The notes beneath the pieces are model-generated. The model was given only the letters and a program-made list of their open reading frames with translations. It was not told the origin of the DNA and searched no databases. The position numbers and the translations under genes were made by a program. Shown in pieces: positions 24,627 to 36,315 of a stretch of 64,000 nucleotides of DNA; within the stretch, counting starts at the first letter, position 1; the number at the start of each line of letters is the position of its first letter. The stretch comes from Cymodocea nodosa. Lineage: Eukaryota > Streptophyta > Magnoliopsida > Alismatales > Cymodoceaceae. The stretch is from contig JAZBRI010000011.1 in NCBI GenBank assembly GCA_036874045.1, positions 4,960,001 to 5,024,000 on the forward strand. Reading direction: 5' to 3'.

Positions 24627-26340
24627 TGTAGGATCGTATGGCTACACAAGAGGGGGGGTGAATTGTGTTTTTCAATATTTTCTGAAATATAATTGAAACT
24701 TTAAAATTCAAAAACAAGTCAAGACATTGTTTTCATAAAATCATTTTTATTCAAGATTTCAATTACAATATACAATTCAATTCTCCTTAGAAATTGTAGA
24801 TGCAACTATATCATGATACCATGTATCATCTAAACAATTTCATAACTACAAACAGAGAAAACTAATTTGCAGAATTTAAAACATTTCTCCTTGTTTGAGA
24901 TCTTTCTTCTTCTTCTTTTTCTTCTTCAGCAATTCTTCAGTGACGAATATCTTGTCTTTCTTTGCTTCATCGAATTTGCTTTCTTCTAATACTTTAAATC
25001 TTCAATGACATAAATAATACCTTTTTCTGCTTCACTAAATTTTCTTCTACCTGAGAGATTTTCCCCGAAGAGTGTTTTTGATCCCTTAAAAAAAATTTTC
25101 TTTTGGTGTGCAGGGATAGTTTGATCCTTGAAAAGATTTTTCATTTTGTGTGCAAGGATGGTTTGATCAACGAGAACTCTATGCCTTTTATATTGTATCT
25201 TCATTTCATACATATCATCGACGTTTAATCACTACCAATTTTCCACTTCTCCACGTCTTTTCTTTTTCCTTCATCAAAAGACACGTTCTGACCCACGTTT
25301 ACATTTCGAATTTTCTTTAATCACCAGTCTTGGATCTCTAAAAAATTTCCTGAAAAATAAACTTTCTCGTCCAAAAATTTTCATCAGTGTAATAAGAAGT
25401 CGTTACTTTAATGTTAACTAAATGAGTAACACAAGTATATATATAACTTAACGTTTCTAACTTAATGAGTTCCTCATGTGCTAATTCACGTGACTAGTAT
25501 TGTAGATAACTCAACGAACAAGCTTAACCTTTCTTTCAGAAGGTTAAACGATAACTCACCGAAAACAGTTTAAGTTTCGGATAGTTACGGTTGTAAGTCA
25601 CCGAAAAACTCTTTTTACCATAAAACTAGTGAGACACATGTCAAGACTTGAAAACATGACTTAAGTTAACTTTCGGATAATTACGACTGTAAGTCTCTGA
25701 AAAACTTTAACTCATCGATTCAGCAATAAACAAATGTTTTTATAATAAGATTTTTACTATGTGCAAAAATAACAACTTAAGTTTATAACACTAACCTAAC
25801 GTGTTGCCTTAGTATTCAATATAGCAACTCAACGCATTTAGTTATGCTAACTTAACGAGTTAAACATGTGCACCTCCCGTGATACAATATAACATTTGTA
25901 ACTTATAATTTCACCACGTGTATAACACTAACTTAACGAGTTTGTCTCTTCTTTTACTCACTAACTTAACGAGTTCTCACGTGACCTATTTTAACCTTTA
26001 AGCCTCTAACTTAACAAGTTGTCACGTGATCTCTATACGAACAAAACTCTAACTTAACGAGTTGTCTAAATGTGCACTGTACATGATATAGAAAATATAA
26101 CTTTAAAACATATCATGCTTTTCAAAAAAAAACACACATTAACTTAACGTTTAGTTAAATGAGAAATTAATGCAATGAAACAACTAGTTATTAACTTCAG
26201 ATCCAATACAGACAAATATTTATATCAGTAACATTTTTCTGTTTTAATTGATGATTTTAATTTCTTTTCACAAGCAATAGTAATTGAGCAAATATGATTA
26301 TTTTCATTCAACACACATCATTAAAATAAAATACTCAACA
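24627..26340 (-). repeat. B2 5' LTR
   Basis: 1714 bases, TGTTGAGTATTTT to CGATCCTACA on the minus strand. It has a CTT-rich leader stretch (24905-24928), a TATA-like element near 25184-25192 and the family motif cluster. Compared with B1 it has a partly duplicated leader segment (two versions of a GTGTGCAGGGATAGTTTGATC-like unit near 25105 and 25150) and an extra block around 25530-25700 with CGGATAGTTA motifs. Confidence 0.9.
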
Positions 26341-27404
26341 GGATAAATTAAAGATTTTCAAAGAGTTAGATTTGCAATAGTTAAACTTTCAGATAGTTAA
26401 CGTCTCATTTTTGTCGAATACTTTATGTTAAAAACTCGTAGAGTTAAGTTATCTACACATGTGTTTTTAATGTTTTAAGTTGTCACGTGTTTTCCGTGTG
26501 CGTTCAATAATGAAAAATTGAATAGTTAGATAACTGTTTGAGTTTTTATACGCATGGATAGATAACTGTTCGAGTTTTATAAAAGGACTAATGAACAAAT
26601 AAGTTTCTTTGTTTAGTCACGTGTTTTGCAGGTGCAAAAACTCGAAGAGTTAAAGGATAAGTGTTTGAGTTTTTACAGGACTTAAAGGATAAATGTTCAA
26701 CTAAATCAAAGACTTAGAAGATATTCTACAAGACTCCAGGAAAATAAAGTTTCGATGTATCTATGAGTGGAGATCGTGGAAACTCAAAAAGATAGTAATT
26801 TGGATTAAAGAGAAAATTAGTACATGGATTATGGATTATGGATTGTGGATCAAGTGGATGAACATGCTGAACGTGAAAGACAATAGAGTTCGACTACTAA
26901 TAGAGAGTACGAGCTACATTACAACAGGGATCCCAATCTCAAAAACCAAGTCTGAATATTCAATCTAGATCCCTAACTGAAAAGTTAAGTTTGAATATTC
27001 ATATTCTAAAAAATTCTCCAACATCAGAAGAAGTTCGAAATTCCAAGCAATTTCAGAAAAGGAGCTGCAAATGTAAGAAGTTTGGAAATTCGACAACTAG
27101 AGAAGAAGAGATACAGAAGCTGAGCAAAGAAAAAGAAAGAAGCTGTGTGCATAAAGATCAGGTTTTATACAATTCAAAATTAGTTTTGAATAAGAGCTTT
27201 TTTTTTCTATTTGAATTGTATATCAAACATTTCTGTATCAAAACCGTCAAGAATAGAATTGAGCTGAAAAGATATTGTAAATTCTGTTTTTAAATAAAAG
27301 AATAGAATTTCATTTACGAATGTTTTGTGCTCTTATTTTATTTGCTAGTATTTAATTACTAAAGACACAATTCACCCCCCTCTTGTGATATAGACAATCC
27401 TACA
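26341..27404 (+). repeat. SirC 3' LTR, 5' part missing
   Basis: Matches 10804-11902 of the SirC 5' LTR with scattered substitutions and ends GACAATCCTACA at 27404, followed by TTGTA. The first roughly 125 bases of the LTR are absent because B2 inserted here and the left side of the insertion was later lost. Confidence 0.92.
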
Positions 27405-29308
27405 TTGTATATAGTTAATTGATGCATTTTATGTGCTTAAAGTCATATACTCATAGGTGCTTAATGAAGATTTAAGTTATAATGCATTTTGGGCAAATAA
27501 TGTGGTTATGGGCTTAAATGAAAAATAATGCATAAATGAGACTCTATTTATTATTTTGCACTTCATGAAAACACATTTACATCTTGGTGGCAACACAATT
27601 GCATTTCATTAAGTAGATTAATTTTACTTCAGCACTTAGAATTAATTATTTAAATAAGTACATGGGTATTTTTGGAATTTAATGAAAAATATGATTTTGA
27701 CCCTTTTTAAAGTATCCATGTTTAGGAATATATCTAATCTTATTTCTTGAGTGGTTTGATGTATTTGTTTGAGTTTTGTAGGTTGAAAACAAAGAAAAAT
27801 AAAGCAAATAAGTTTGGATGAATCTTGGCCCTTGGATTAGAGATCTTTGGTGGAGATTAGATCCCACCACTTGGAGCTTCTATAAAACAAGAGATAAGGC
27901 TAACCAAACACCCTCTCTTGGACGAGCTTCCTTATTTCCTAGTAGCAGCCCTTGGAGTCGTCAGCCCCTCTCCTCTCCTCAAGCTTGGGTGTTGGTGGTG
28001 CTCTCCCCCCTCTCGTCGAGCTCCAAGGTGGAAGACAATGTTTGGCCGACCTTCTCTCTTCTTCTCTTGGTGGTTGATGGTAGGAGGATGGCAAGAGGCC
28101 CCATTCCAAAGCTTGTGGTTGCTGTTTGGAGCACATCTGAAGCTGTGCAACAATCTCCCCTCTTCTGTGGATCATTTCCTAGTAGAAGAAAGGCAAGGGT
28201 TGTGGACTCTAGGTGGATGACTACTTGTATTTGGAGTTTGGTGGTGTTTGAAGACCTCTCGCTTCTGAAAGAGGATTCATGTGGTGACAGCCACAAATTT
28301 CTTAGCTAGGAGGACAGCTAGGAGCACATCTCTTGCACCATTCTTCCCCAAAGCAAGTTTGCACTTCAAGGTAATTGGGGTTGTAGTGGTTTAGCTCTTT
28401 AGGTTACATACATTTTATAGTTGTATTGGCATTTAGGTTAGATTTCTAGTCTTGCATTTGTAATGTTATGTTTTAATGTGACAAAACTTTAGGATTTCGT
28501 TTAGAACTTTATATTTCAGTAGATGTAAGGTTACTTTTATTGTTGATGTTAAAGCAACCCTCATATTTGGTTGAATCTTGTACATATGTGAATGTTTGTA
28601 TGCTAACAAAGCTAACTTGGGGTTGAATTCCGTCAGTTTAGAATCCTATGATTTTGACATTTTGTTTAGGTCATAACTTGATGATCCAGTGATGTTTTGA
28701 TTTAGTTTTTGATTCTATTTTGTATAGCTTCAAGTGTACTTTACTCCTGTATAGTTTTTAGAATTTTTGCAATCTATTTGTATAAGTATTCAAATTTATT
28801 TCATAGACTTTCATGAAGATTTGAAAATCTTATGACATTTTTAGCAACTGTGCGCAATTTGGAAATGTTATTTGCCAGTCTGTGCGCCTACAGGAAAAGC
28901 ATTGCTGACACTTGACTATTTCATAATTTTTGATGAAATCAGTGGGGTTGTAAAGTTAATCCAATGGGTACTCAGTATGATATTTTTACTATATTTTACC
29001 ATTGACATTCTGAGAGGAGGATATGTGTGAAACTGATTGAATTTTGAGATTCTGTGCTGTAGTGATTTAGTATTTTATGAATGGAAATGAGGAATTTGCA
29101 CTTCAATGAGTGAATTTTTGATAAATTTTGAATCACTTGTAATTTATTATTTTTGCACCTTAGAAATATTTTGTAGAAGCCAAATCCTTGTGGATTCGAC
29201 CTGTACTCGTTAGAGTAAATTACAATTGCACTTTGCGCTTGCAGTTATTTATTTTAAAACATGGTTTTCAGATATGAGTTTATTTTTCTATCAATCAAAA
29301 CCGTAACA
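27405..29308 (+). repeat. AthG 5' LTR, main part
   Basis: Continues the LTR begun at 10651; with that piece it is about 1.93 kb. It ends CCGTAACA. A TATA box (TATAAAAC) lies at 27881-27888 and the gypsy-typical ATCCTTGTGGATTCGACC with GCGCTTGCAG near 29186-29245. It lacks about 150 bases present in the 3' LTR (39576-39727). Open frames at 27818-28309 and on both strands here recur in the 3' LTR and are not genes. Confidence 0.93.
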
Positions 29309-29314
29309 ATTTTT

Positions 29315-29332
29315 TGGCACCGTTGCCGGGGA
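29315..29332 (+). promoter_or_regulatory. AthG primer-binding site
   Basis: TGGCACCGTTGCCGGGGA, six bases after the LTR. This is the PBS type of Athila and Tat gypsy elements, known to pair with the 3' end of an aspartate tRNA; one base differs from the usual TGGCGCC. Confidence 0.9.
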
Positions 29333-30362
29333 TTTGGTTATGTTTTTACCGAATGTCTTTGGTGCTTTTAAAGGATTTTTGAAAAGTGATGATTGTTTGT
29401 TGTGAATATTCTTTTATGTTGTGTTTATTTACTTGTTTTAATATGTAGTTCAATTTTCTTTAGTAGATGTAAATTCGTGATAGACCATGTTATTATTTCA
29501 CATTCAGATAGGTTTTTTCCATAAGATAAGATGTTAGAATGGTTTAAAATTATTGGTTAATAGGATATACATGATTCATGAAGGTTTAGTGTATAGTATA
29601 TTTAATTGTTCTGAAATGCAAAATCTGTAATCTGAAAATTTAAATTCCACTGTATGCAAGACTTTCCATGAATTTTATTATATTTTTCTTGTAAAGTTCA
29701 GTTTAAGATGTTTCTTTAGAGTATTTACATGCTTAATTCGGAGTTGTGTACAAGAAGTTATGATTTTTCAAAGTTAGACTATCATGTAGTTGTATTTTGT
29801 AATTAGTTTCATTATTTAATCTGGAATGAACTGGAAAATTGCTATATTAGGAATGTTAAAAAAATTATTTTATTGGATATCATGAAAGTACACATTTAGA
29901 CATTTTTAATGCATATTTACATATTTAATTTGAGTGTGTATATCTCTAGTTATAAATTTTTGAAAATAGGAATTGTGAATGAAAAAGGATGGATTGGCAT
30001 CAGATTTGCTATAGTAACCTCACTTGGTGGAATTTCTATTTTTTTTTTAATTTAATTCTTGGGAGTGTTTTGATTAAATTGGTTGATTTGTTTATTCATG
30101 AATTACATTATTCATTAATTCTTTTATTTTTATTACTTTATTCTTTAGTTTTCTTCATTTAGTTATTGTTTATTCTTTCATTGGTTACTCATTCTTTTAT
30201 TGAAATGAATTAAGTGTACTCACTTGGTTGCTACTTTTTGTAGATCTGAGTAATAGTGAATCACTTGAAGAGTTTAGATAAATTAAAAACAAAAGGCTAG
30301 TAAAGATTAACTTAATTGTTGATGCTTTATTTTCTTTTTATGTGATTTAGAGCTTATTTGCC
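29333..30362 (+). other. AthG leader where gag would be expected
   Basis: About 1 kb of AT-rich sequence without an ORF, between the PBS and the first ORF. In ordinary gypsy elements gag would start in or near here. No gag remnant is recognisable in any frame. Confidence 0.75.
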
Positions 30363-31806
30363 ATGGATAATTGGCCAAGCCAAGTTGATGACTATTATGC
30401 CTATGATGAAAATGATTATATGCCATTATGCTTTTCTTGTTTTGCAAATGATCATGTGACTAGTGAATGCCAAAATTATCTGCCTCATGAACAAAATTCT
30501 AGCATGGCATGTACTGTATTAGAGTATGAAAGTACTCGTTTTCCATGCATGAAATATGATTCATATACTCATCATGATTTACCTAATCATACATCTACTA
30601 GTAAATCTGAAATTTCTTATCATACATCTAGTATAGATTTAAGTGAAGATATAGCTAAATTTAATGCAATTATGGATAGTATTGCTAAAGATAAATCTAT
30701 TAGTAATTATAGCAAGAGTGTTTTTCATGCTGATCCAATTGATGTGGATGCAACATGTGACGACCTTGGAACACAAATGGATGCATTTGTTACTTTAAGG
30801 TTAGGTAAGGAAGTGAGTAGGCCTAGTAGTGAAATTCCCTTATCCTTAGGTCCTAAAGAGTCATGCTGCAACCCATCTAGAGTAGAAATTCCTAAAGATC
30901 CTATAGTTGTCCCTAGAAGTGATAAGGGTAAGCAAGTAGCCAATGCCTCATTAGAATCATCTACTAGTGCTCTTTACCCTACTAGACTTAGAGTTGAATC
31001 AAGAGGAGATAAGTTAGATAAGATTAGAGAGACTTTTGAGTAGGTGAGAGTGAACATACCTTTATTGGAATTAATTCAACAAGTTCCCTCACATGCTAAG
31101 TTCCTAAAAGATTTATGTACTAAGAAGAGAGCTAGAAAGATACCCAAGAGTGTGAACTTAGTAGAAGTAGGTAGTTCTTATTTTTATGATTATATCCCTA
31201 GAAAGTATAGTGATCTTGGGACTCCTACTATTTCATGCATTATAGGAAACACTACTTTTGAAAGAGCCTTATTAGACTTAGGAGCTGCAGTGAATGTTAT
31301 GCCTTCTAGCATTTATGAAGAATTAGGGTTAAATTGCTTGCAACCAACTAGGATAGTAATCCACCTAGCTGATAGATCATTTAGAACACCTATTAGAGTA
31401 GTAGAAGACCTCCTGATTAAGGTCTAAAATTTTATTTATCCTATAGACTTCATAGTTATAGAGAACCGTCCCGTAGTAGACCTTAAGAAAAGCACCTCAT
31501 TAATTTTAGATCGCCCCTTTTTAGCAACAATTGACGCTTACATTGGTTGCAGGGAAGGTTTTATGTAGATTACTTGTGGAGATCAGAAGTTGCAATTAAA
31601 TGTGTTCCATGTGGATAGTGGCATGCGAGACCAATTGGAGGAAGAGTTTGAAGTCAACTTGGTTGATGTGTTTGGAGAATTTGAAAATTGTTTTGTAGAA
31701 GATGAAGCCAACTTTAGTGTTGAAGGTGATGAGGATTATTTTTCAGTATCAAGTGATTTTGAAGATGACATTTGCATGGAGATCAATGAACCAAGTGGAA
31801 GTGGCT
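30363..31806 (+). pseudogene. AthG ORF1: CCHC zinc knuckle and aspartic protease
   Basis: One frame from ATG 30363, broken by stops at 31041, 31425 and 31566. Near the start (about 30430-30470) it has CFSCFANDHVTSEC, a CX2CX4HX4C nucleic-acid-binding knuckle. After about 220 poorly conserved residues comes the protease region of Athila-type elements: IGNTTFERALLDLGAAVNVMP (active site DLGAAV, about 31270), then ADRSFRTP and LDRPFLAT. The acidic tail leads to RT, which is one frame off (shift near 31795). No capsid domain is present; that lies downstream at 35026. Confidence 0.85.
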
Positions 31807-33400
31807 GAATTAGAAGAAGAAAAAGTTGAAGTTGAGCTAGAAGAGCAAGCTCAAGTAGAGTTGAAACCTCTACCTGTAGATCTTAAGTATGTATTTTTAG
31901 GAGTGCTTGAGACGTGGCCTGTTATTATTTCTGCCCATTTGTCTAAGGATCAAGAAGCTAAATTAATTGAAGTGCTTAAGGAAAATAGAAGAGCTATTGG
32001 ATGGACTATGGCAAATATTAAAGGAATAAGCCCTTCTATTTGTACTCATAGAATTCATTTGGATCCTAGCTATGCTCCATCTAGGAAACCCCAAAGGAGA
32101 TTGAATGAAAATATTAAGGAGGTTGTGAAAAAGGAAATTTTGAAATGGTTGGATCATGATATTATTTATCCTATTTCTGATAGTCCTTGGGTCCCTATTC
32201 AGGTTGTCCCCAAGAAATCTGGTATTACAATAGTTAAGATTGCTAATAATGAGTTGGTTCCCACCATAATGCAAATTGGGTGGAGAGTGTGCATTGATTA
32301 TAGGAAATTGAATAATGCCACCCGTAAGGATCATTTTCCATTGCCCTTTATGGATCAAATGTTGGAGAAATTGGCAGGGCAAGAATTTTATTACTTTCTA
32401 GGTGGTTATTCTAGATATAACCAAATACATGTTGCTTTAGAAGATCAGGAGAAGATGACCTTTACTTGTCCCTTTGGAACTTTTGCATTCCAGTGTATGC
32501 CTTTTAGATTGTGCAATGCTCCTGCAACATTTCAATGGTGTATGATGGGTATTTTCTCAGATATGATTGAGAAATTTTTGGAAGTATTTATGGATGATTT
32601 TTCAATATTTGGATTTTCTTTTGAATCATGTTTGGAAAATCTAAGAATGGTTTTAGAAAGATGTATAGAGAAAAATTTAGTGCTAAATTGGGAAAAGTGC
32701 CACTTTATAGTAAAATGAGGAATTGCTTTAGGGCACATAGTTTTTGGTAAAGGATTAGAGGTGGATAAAGCAAAAGTGGATTTAATAGCAAACCTACCTC
32801 CACCTAAGACTGTTAAAGATGTAAGAGCATTTCTTGGTCATGCTAGTTTTTATAGAAGATTCATTAAAGACTTTAGCAAGATTGCTTAGCCGTTAAGTAG
32901 ATTACTTGCAAAGGATACCAAGTTTGATTTTTCTTAGGATTGTGAAACGGCTTTTACTAAGTTGAAAGAGGCCTTATCTTCAGCTCTTGTTGTTCATTAA
33001 AGATTTTTCTCAGGATTGGTCTCATCCTTTTGAGCTAATGTGTGACACGTCTGATTATGTTGTAGGCATAGTTCTTGGGCAAAAGATTGATAAGCTTCCC
33101 ATAGTTATCTATTATGCGAGCAAAACATTGAATGATGCCTAGAAAAATTATACAGTCACAAAGAAAGAGTTTTTAGCAATAGTGGTTGCCTTAGAGAAAT
33201 TTAGACCTTATTTGGTTGGCTCACACACTATTTTCTATACTGATCATAGTGCTTTAAAGTATTTGTTGGCAAAACAAGATGCAAAGCCTCGACTTATGAG
33301 ATGGATTTTATTGCTGCAGAAATTTGATCCTGTAATTAAAGATAAAAAGGGCTGTGAAAATGTAGTTGCCGATCATTTTTCAAGGTTATCTATTGGAGAA
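31797..33400 (+). pseudogene. pol: AthG reverse transcriptase and RNase H
   Basis: The Athila-type RT is open to 32718: ELKPLPVDLKYVFLG, HRIHLDPSYAPSRKPQRRLN, PKKSGITIVK, WRVCIDYRKLNNATRKDHFPLPF, then FLGGYSRYNQI, TFTCPFGTFAFQCMPFRLCNAPATFQ and FMDDFSIFG. In motif A the catalytic Asp (FLDGYSGYN in relatives) is Gly, so the enzyme is dead even apart from the stops at 32716, 32887 and 32935. RNase H follows after a frameshift near 32995 (CDTSDYVVG, ASKTLNDA, FYTDHSALKYLLAKQD, LLQKFDPVIKDKKGCENVVADHFSRL). Confidence 0.92.
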
Positions 33401-34717
33401 TCTTTTGAAATACTCATCAGTGATGTTTTTCCAGATGAGCAGGTGTTATCTATTAGTGCTGAACCTTGGTATGCTGATATAGCAAATTATTTGGTTACAA
33501 AGAGAATACCACCCCATTGGTCTTCCGTTAATAGAAAGAGATTTATTTTAAAGTGTAAAGATTATTATTGGGATGACCCATACCTTTTTAAAGCATGTCC
33601 TGATTTAATTGTGAGAAGGTGCATCCCAGACTCTAAAGTGCTTAGTGTTCTCTCTTTCTGTCACGATCAACCTAGGGGAGGGCATTTTGGTCCTGCAAAG
33701 ATGGCTGCCAAGGTGTTGCAATGTGGTTTCTTTTGGCCAACCTTGCATAAGGATGCTTTTCTATATTACAAGCATTGCACAGCATGTCAAAAAGCTGGCA
33801 AAATGGGACGAAGAGATATGATGCCTTTGAACCTTGTTATTACAGTTGATGTTTTTGATTTATGGGGAATCGATTTTATAGGTCCATTTCCAAACTCAAG
33901 AGGTCATTTGTATATTCTGGTAGCAGTGGATTACGTGACCAAGTGGATAGAAGCAATCCCCAAAGGATCTAATAGCAATAAGGAAGTCTGTGCTTTTGTG
34001 AAATCAAATATATTTTCAAGATTTGGAGTGCCCAAAGCAATAGTTAGTGATAATGGCACACATTTTTGCAACAGAAGTTTTGAGAGCCTATTGAGAAAGA
34101 ATGGAGTAACTCATAAACTTGCTACGCCTTATCATCCTCAAACTAATGGGCAAGTTGAAAATGCAAACAAGTTGATTAAGTAGATTCTAGAGAAATTGGT
34201 AAGTACAACAAGAAAAGATTGGGTTGATAAAGTGGATGATGTTCTATGGGCATACCGTACAACATTTAAGACCAGTTTGGGCATGTCCCCTTATAGAGCT
34301 GTATATGGAAAAGCTTGTCACTTACCAGTAGAGTTGGAACATAGGGCCATCTAGGTCATTAAGAAATTAAATTTGGATTTCAAGGTAGTTGGAGAAAAAA
34401 GGAAATTTGAATTAAATGAGTTGGAAGAATTAAGGAATGAAGCATATGAGAATGCTAAGATTGCGAAGGAAAGAGTGAAAATTTTCCATGATAAGAAAAT
34501 TTTGAGAAAAGAGTTTCAGCTAGGCCAGCAAGTTTTGTTGTATAACTCTAGACTTCACCTTTTCCCAGGAAAGTTAAAATCTAGGTGGAGTGGCCCATTT
34601 GTTGTAAAGAAAGTCTACCCTTATGGAGCAGTGGATATCGAACATCTTAAGGATGGGCGAGCGATGAAAGTCAATGGCCAATGTCTTAAGTTGTTCCTAA
34701 ACAAGGTTGATTTGTAG
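33401..34717 (+). pseudogene. pol: AthG integrase
   Basis: In frame with RNase H. The HHCC zinc domain lies at about 33660-33800 (CHDQPRGGHFG, then HCTACQKAG). The catalytic residues are D in GIDFIGPF (about 33868), D in VSDNGTHF (about 34047) and E in GQVENANK (about 34155). TAG stops at 34181 and about 34351 (CAG and TGG types) interrupt [27 protein letters not shown] and the C-terminal region ([36 protein letters not shown]). It ends [17 protein letters not shown] at 34717. No chromodomain is seen, as expected for this lineage. Confidence 0.92.
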
Positions 34718-35025
34718 GAGGCAGTTAGTTTGGATTTGTGTGAAGTTGAGTATAGTAGTTAGTTATCCTTTTCTTCTATGTAAGTTTATTCTTATTCTTT
34801 ATTGTGCATTCACTCTTTCTTTCTTGTTCATTAGTTATTCTTTTATTTGTACATGATTGTCAATAGTTGTTAAAATGTTATTGTTTATAGTTACTTTTCC
34901 TGTAATTTATCTTATAATTACTTGGTATTTCAGGGTGGTACGGTTGACAACAACTACAAAAACCTGGTAAAATCTAAACTGAGCTAATTATTTACTGCTA
35001 TTACTTGTAGTAGTTTACATTGTGT
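34718..35025 (+). other. AthG spacer between integrase and gag
   Basis: 308 AT-rich bases with no ORF. No LTR end, PBS or TSD is visible, so the downstream gag does not look like a separate inserted element. Confidence 0.7.
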
Positions 35026-36315
35026 ATGCGTCGAGGAGTGTGGAGAAGAATTGAAGCGAATAGGTTAGAACGTTTTGAGCCTCCACCGCTAGATCAAATG
35101 GAAGATCAAGGATGAGTGCTAGCTGATGTGTGGTATCCTCCACAATTTGACCAACCATCATGTTTTGTGCTCCCAAATGTTGAAGGACAGAAGTTTGAGT
35201 TACACTCAAACTATATTCACCAATTGCCAAAATTTCTAGGATTAGAAAGAGAATACGCCTACTTGTTTTTGCATGAGTTTAATGAGATGTGTAGGTTGAT
35301 TCATTTACCTGATGTACTTGTAGATGCAATCAAGCTAAGATTTATTCCCTTTGCACTTAAGGAAGACGCTAAGCAGTGGATGCATAGTCTACCACCTAAC
35401 ACAATTCGTTCTTGGGAAGAATTCTGCAGGGTATTTTTGAAGAAGTATCATCCTTTGTATCACACCATCCAGCTAAAGAACGCCATCATGAGTATTCAGC
35501 AGAAGTCGGATGAGTCTTTTTGGCAGTACATGGAGCATTTTATGAACTTGTTAACTAGATGCCCGAACCATGGAGTTGACAGGGCGAGACAGACCCAAGC
35601 CATTTATGAGGGTTTGAACATGTAGTCGAGAACCATGTTAGAGTCAATGACTCTTGGTGATTTTTGTCAGTTGAGAGAGAACGCTGCTTGGGAATTTTTG
35701 CAAGAGCTTGTCGATTGTACAATGCAATGGGAGACATCCTCGGATAAGACTTTTGATAGATCTGTACCTACTAGAGGACTTCACGCGTTTGACAACATCA
35801 CCAGCTTGGAGGCAAGATTGCAAGCTGCTTAGAAAAAGATTGAAGAATTACAACCATATGAGGATGTACATGCTATGGGGTCCAGTATCAGGAACAACCA
35901 GTATTACAACCCCAGTTGGAGAAACCATACAAACTTCTCGTAGAGGAACTAGAATTATGCCAGAGAAAATGCACTAGAGCAACATCACTTTGGAGCTAGT
36001 TCGAGTCGGTAGTACCAACCACAAGTTCTTGCCCTTCCTACACCAAACACGCAATCGAACATCAACGCTGATATGGAATGCAGAATGGCTAAAATGGAGG
36101 AAGGAAGTCAAACTTTATTGACCAAGATGGGACCGATGCTAGCAGAGCACTCTCAAGCAATTAAAGGAATTGAAGCTCAACTAGAGCATTTATCTATTGG
36201 AAACCAGGAGTGCGGGTCATTGCCGAGTCAACTGGCACCTAACCTAAGAAATGTTAGTGGTAACACCTAGTTTGGAGGACACCCGAACATGAGTTCGAGT
36301 GCCCCTCCTTCTTGA
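35026..36315 (+). pseudogene. gag: AthG gag (capsid type) located downstream of integrase
   Basis: One 430-codon frame from ATG 35026 (MRRGVWRRIEANRLERFEPP) to TGA 36313-36315, with no frameshift, only stops (35113, 35623, 35830 and a few near 35940-36010). The gypsy gag domain is clear: KFELHSNYIHQLPKFLGLE, LHEFNEMC, IKLRFIPFALKEDAKQWMHSL, WEEFCRVFLKKY, SFWQYMEHFMNLLTRCPNHG. So are the Athila-gag hallmarks NPSWRNHTNFS (about 35910-35940) and a helical C-terminus. No zinc knuckle is present. In known gypsy elements gag precedes protease; here it follows integrase on the same strand. Confidence 0.9.

Larger units (their letters stand above)
18845..26340 (-). mobile_element. SirB copy B2, 3' end lost
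   Basis: Minus-strand element with a 5' LTR (24627-26340), PBS, gag, pol and the post-pol non-coding stretch. It ends abruptly at about 18845, at a position homologous to about 10040 in B1. The accessory ORF, PPT and 3' LTR are missing. On its right it abuts the SirC 3' LTR at 26341. Gag and pol lie in one frame (24427 to 21011, 1139 codons), interrupted only by stops, because the intron-like segment of other copies is absent. Confidence 0.9.
10679..27404 (+). mobile_element. SirC: Sirevirus-like copia element inserted in the AthG 5' LTR
   Basis: It is flanked by TTGTA at 10674-10678 and 27405-27409. It has a 5' LTR (10679-11902), PBS, gag (12003-13998), pol (14016-17108) in one frame, a 3' non-coding stretch, and a 3' LTR whose first part has been lost where B2 inserted (remnant 26341-27404). 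Pol has no frameshift, only in-frame stops, so this copy was probably intact when it inserted. Confidence 0.92.

Noticed and set aside
27818..28309. Open frame of 163 codons and overlapping frames on both strands in the AthG 5' LTR
   Set aside because: The same frames recur in the 3' LTR (38700-39080) with frame-changing differences, and no recognisable domain is present. GC-richer LTR sequence gives chance ORFs on both strands.
35026..36315. Gag as part of a separate element inserted into AthG
   Set aside because: No LTR, PBS or TSD flanks it, and it lies in the same orientation between integrase and the AthG PPT.
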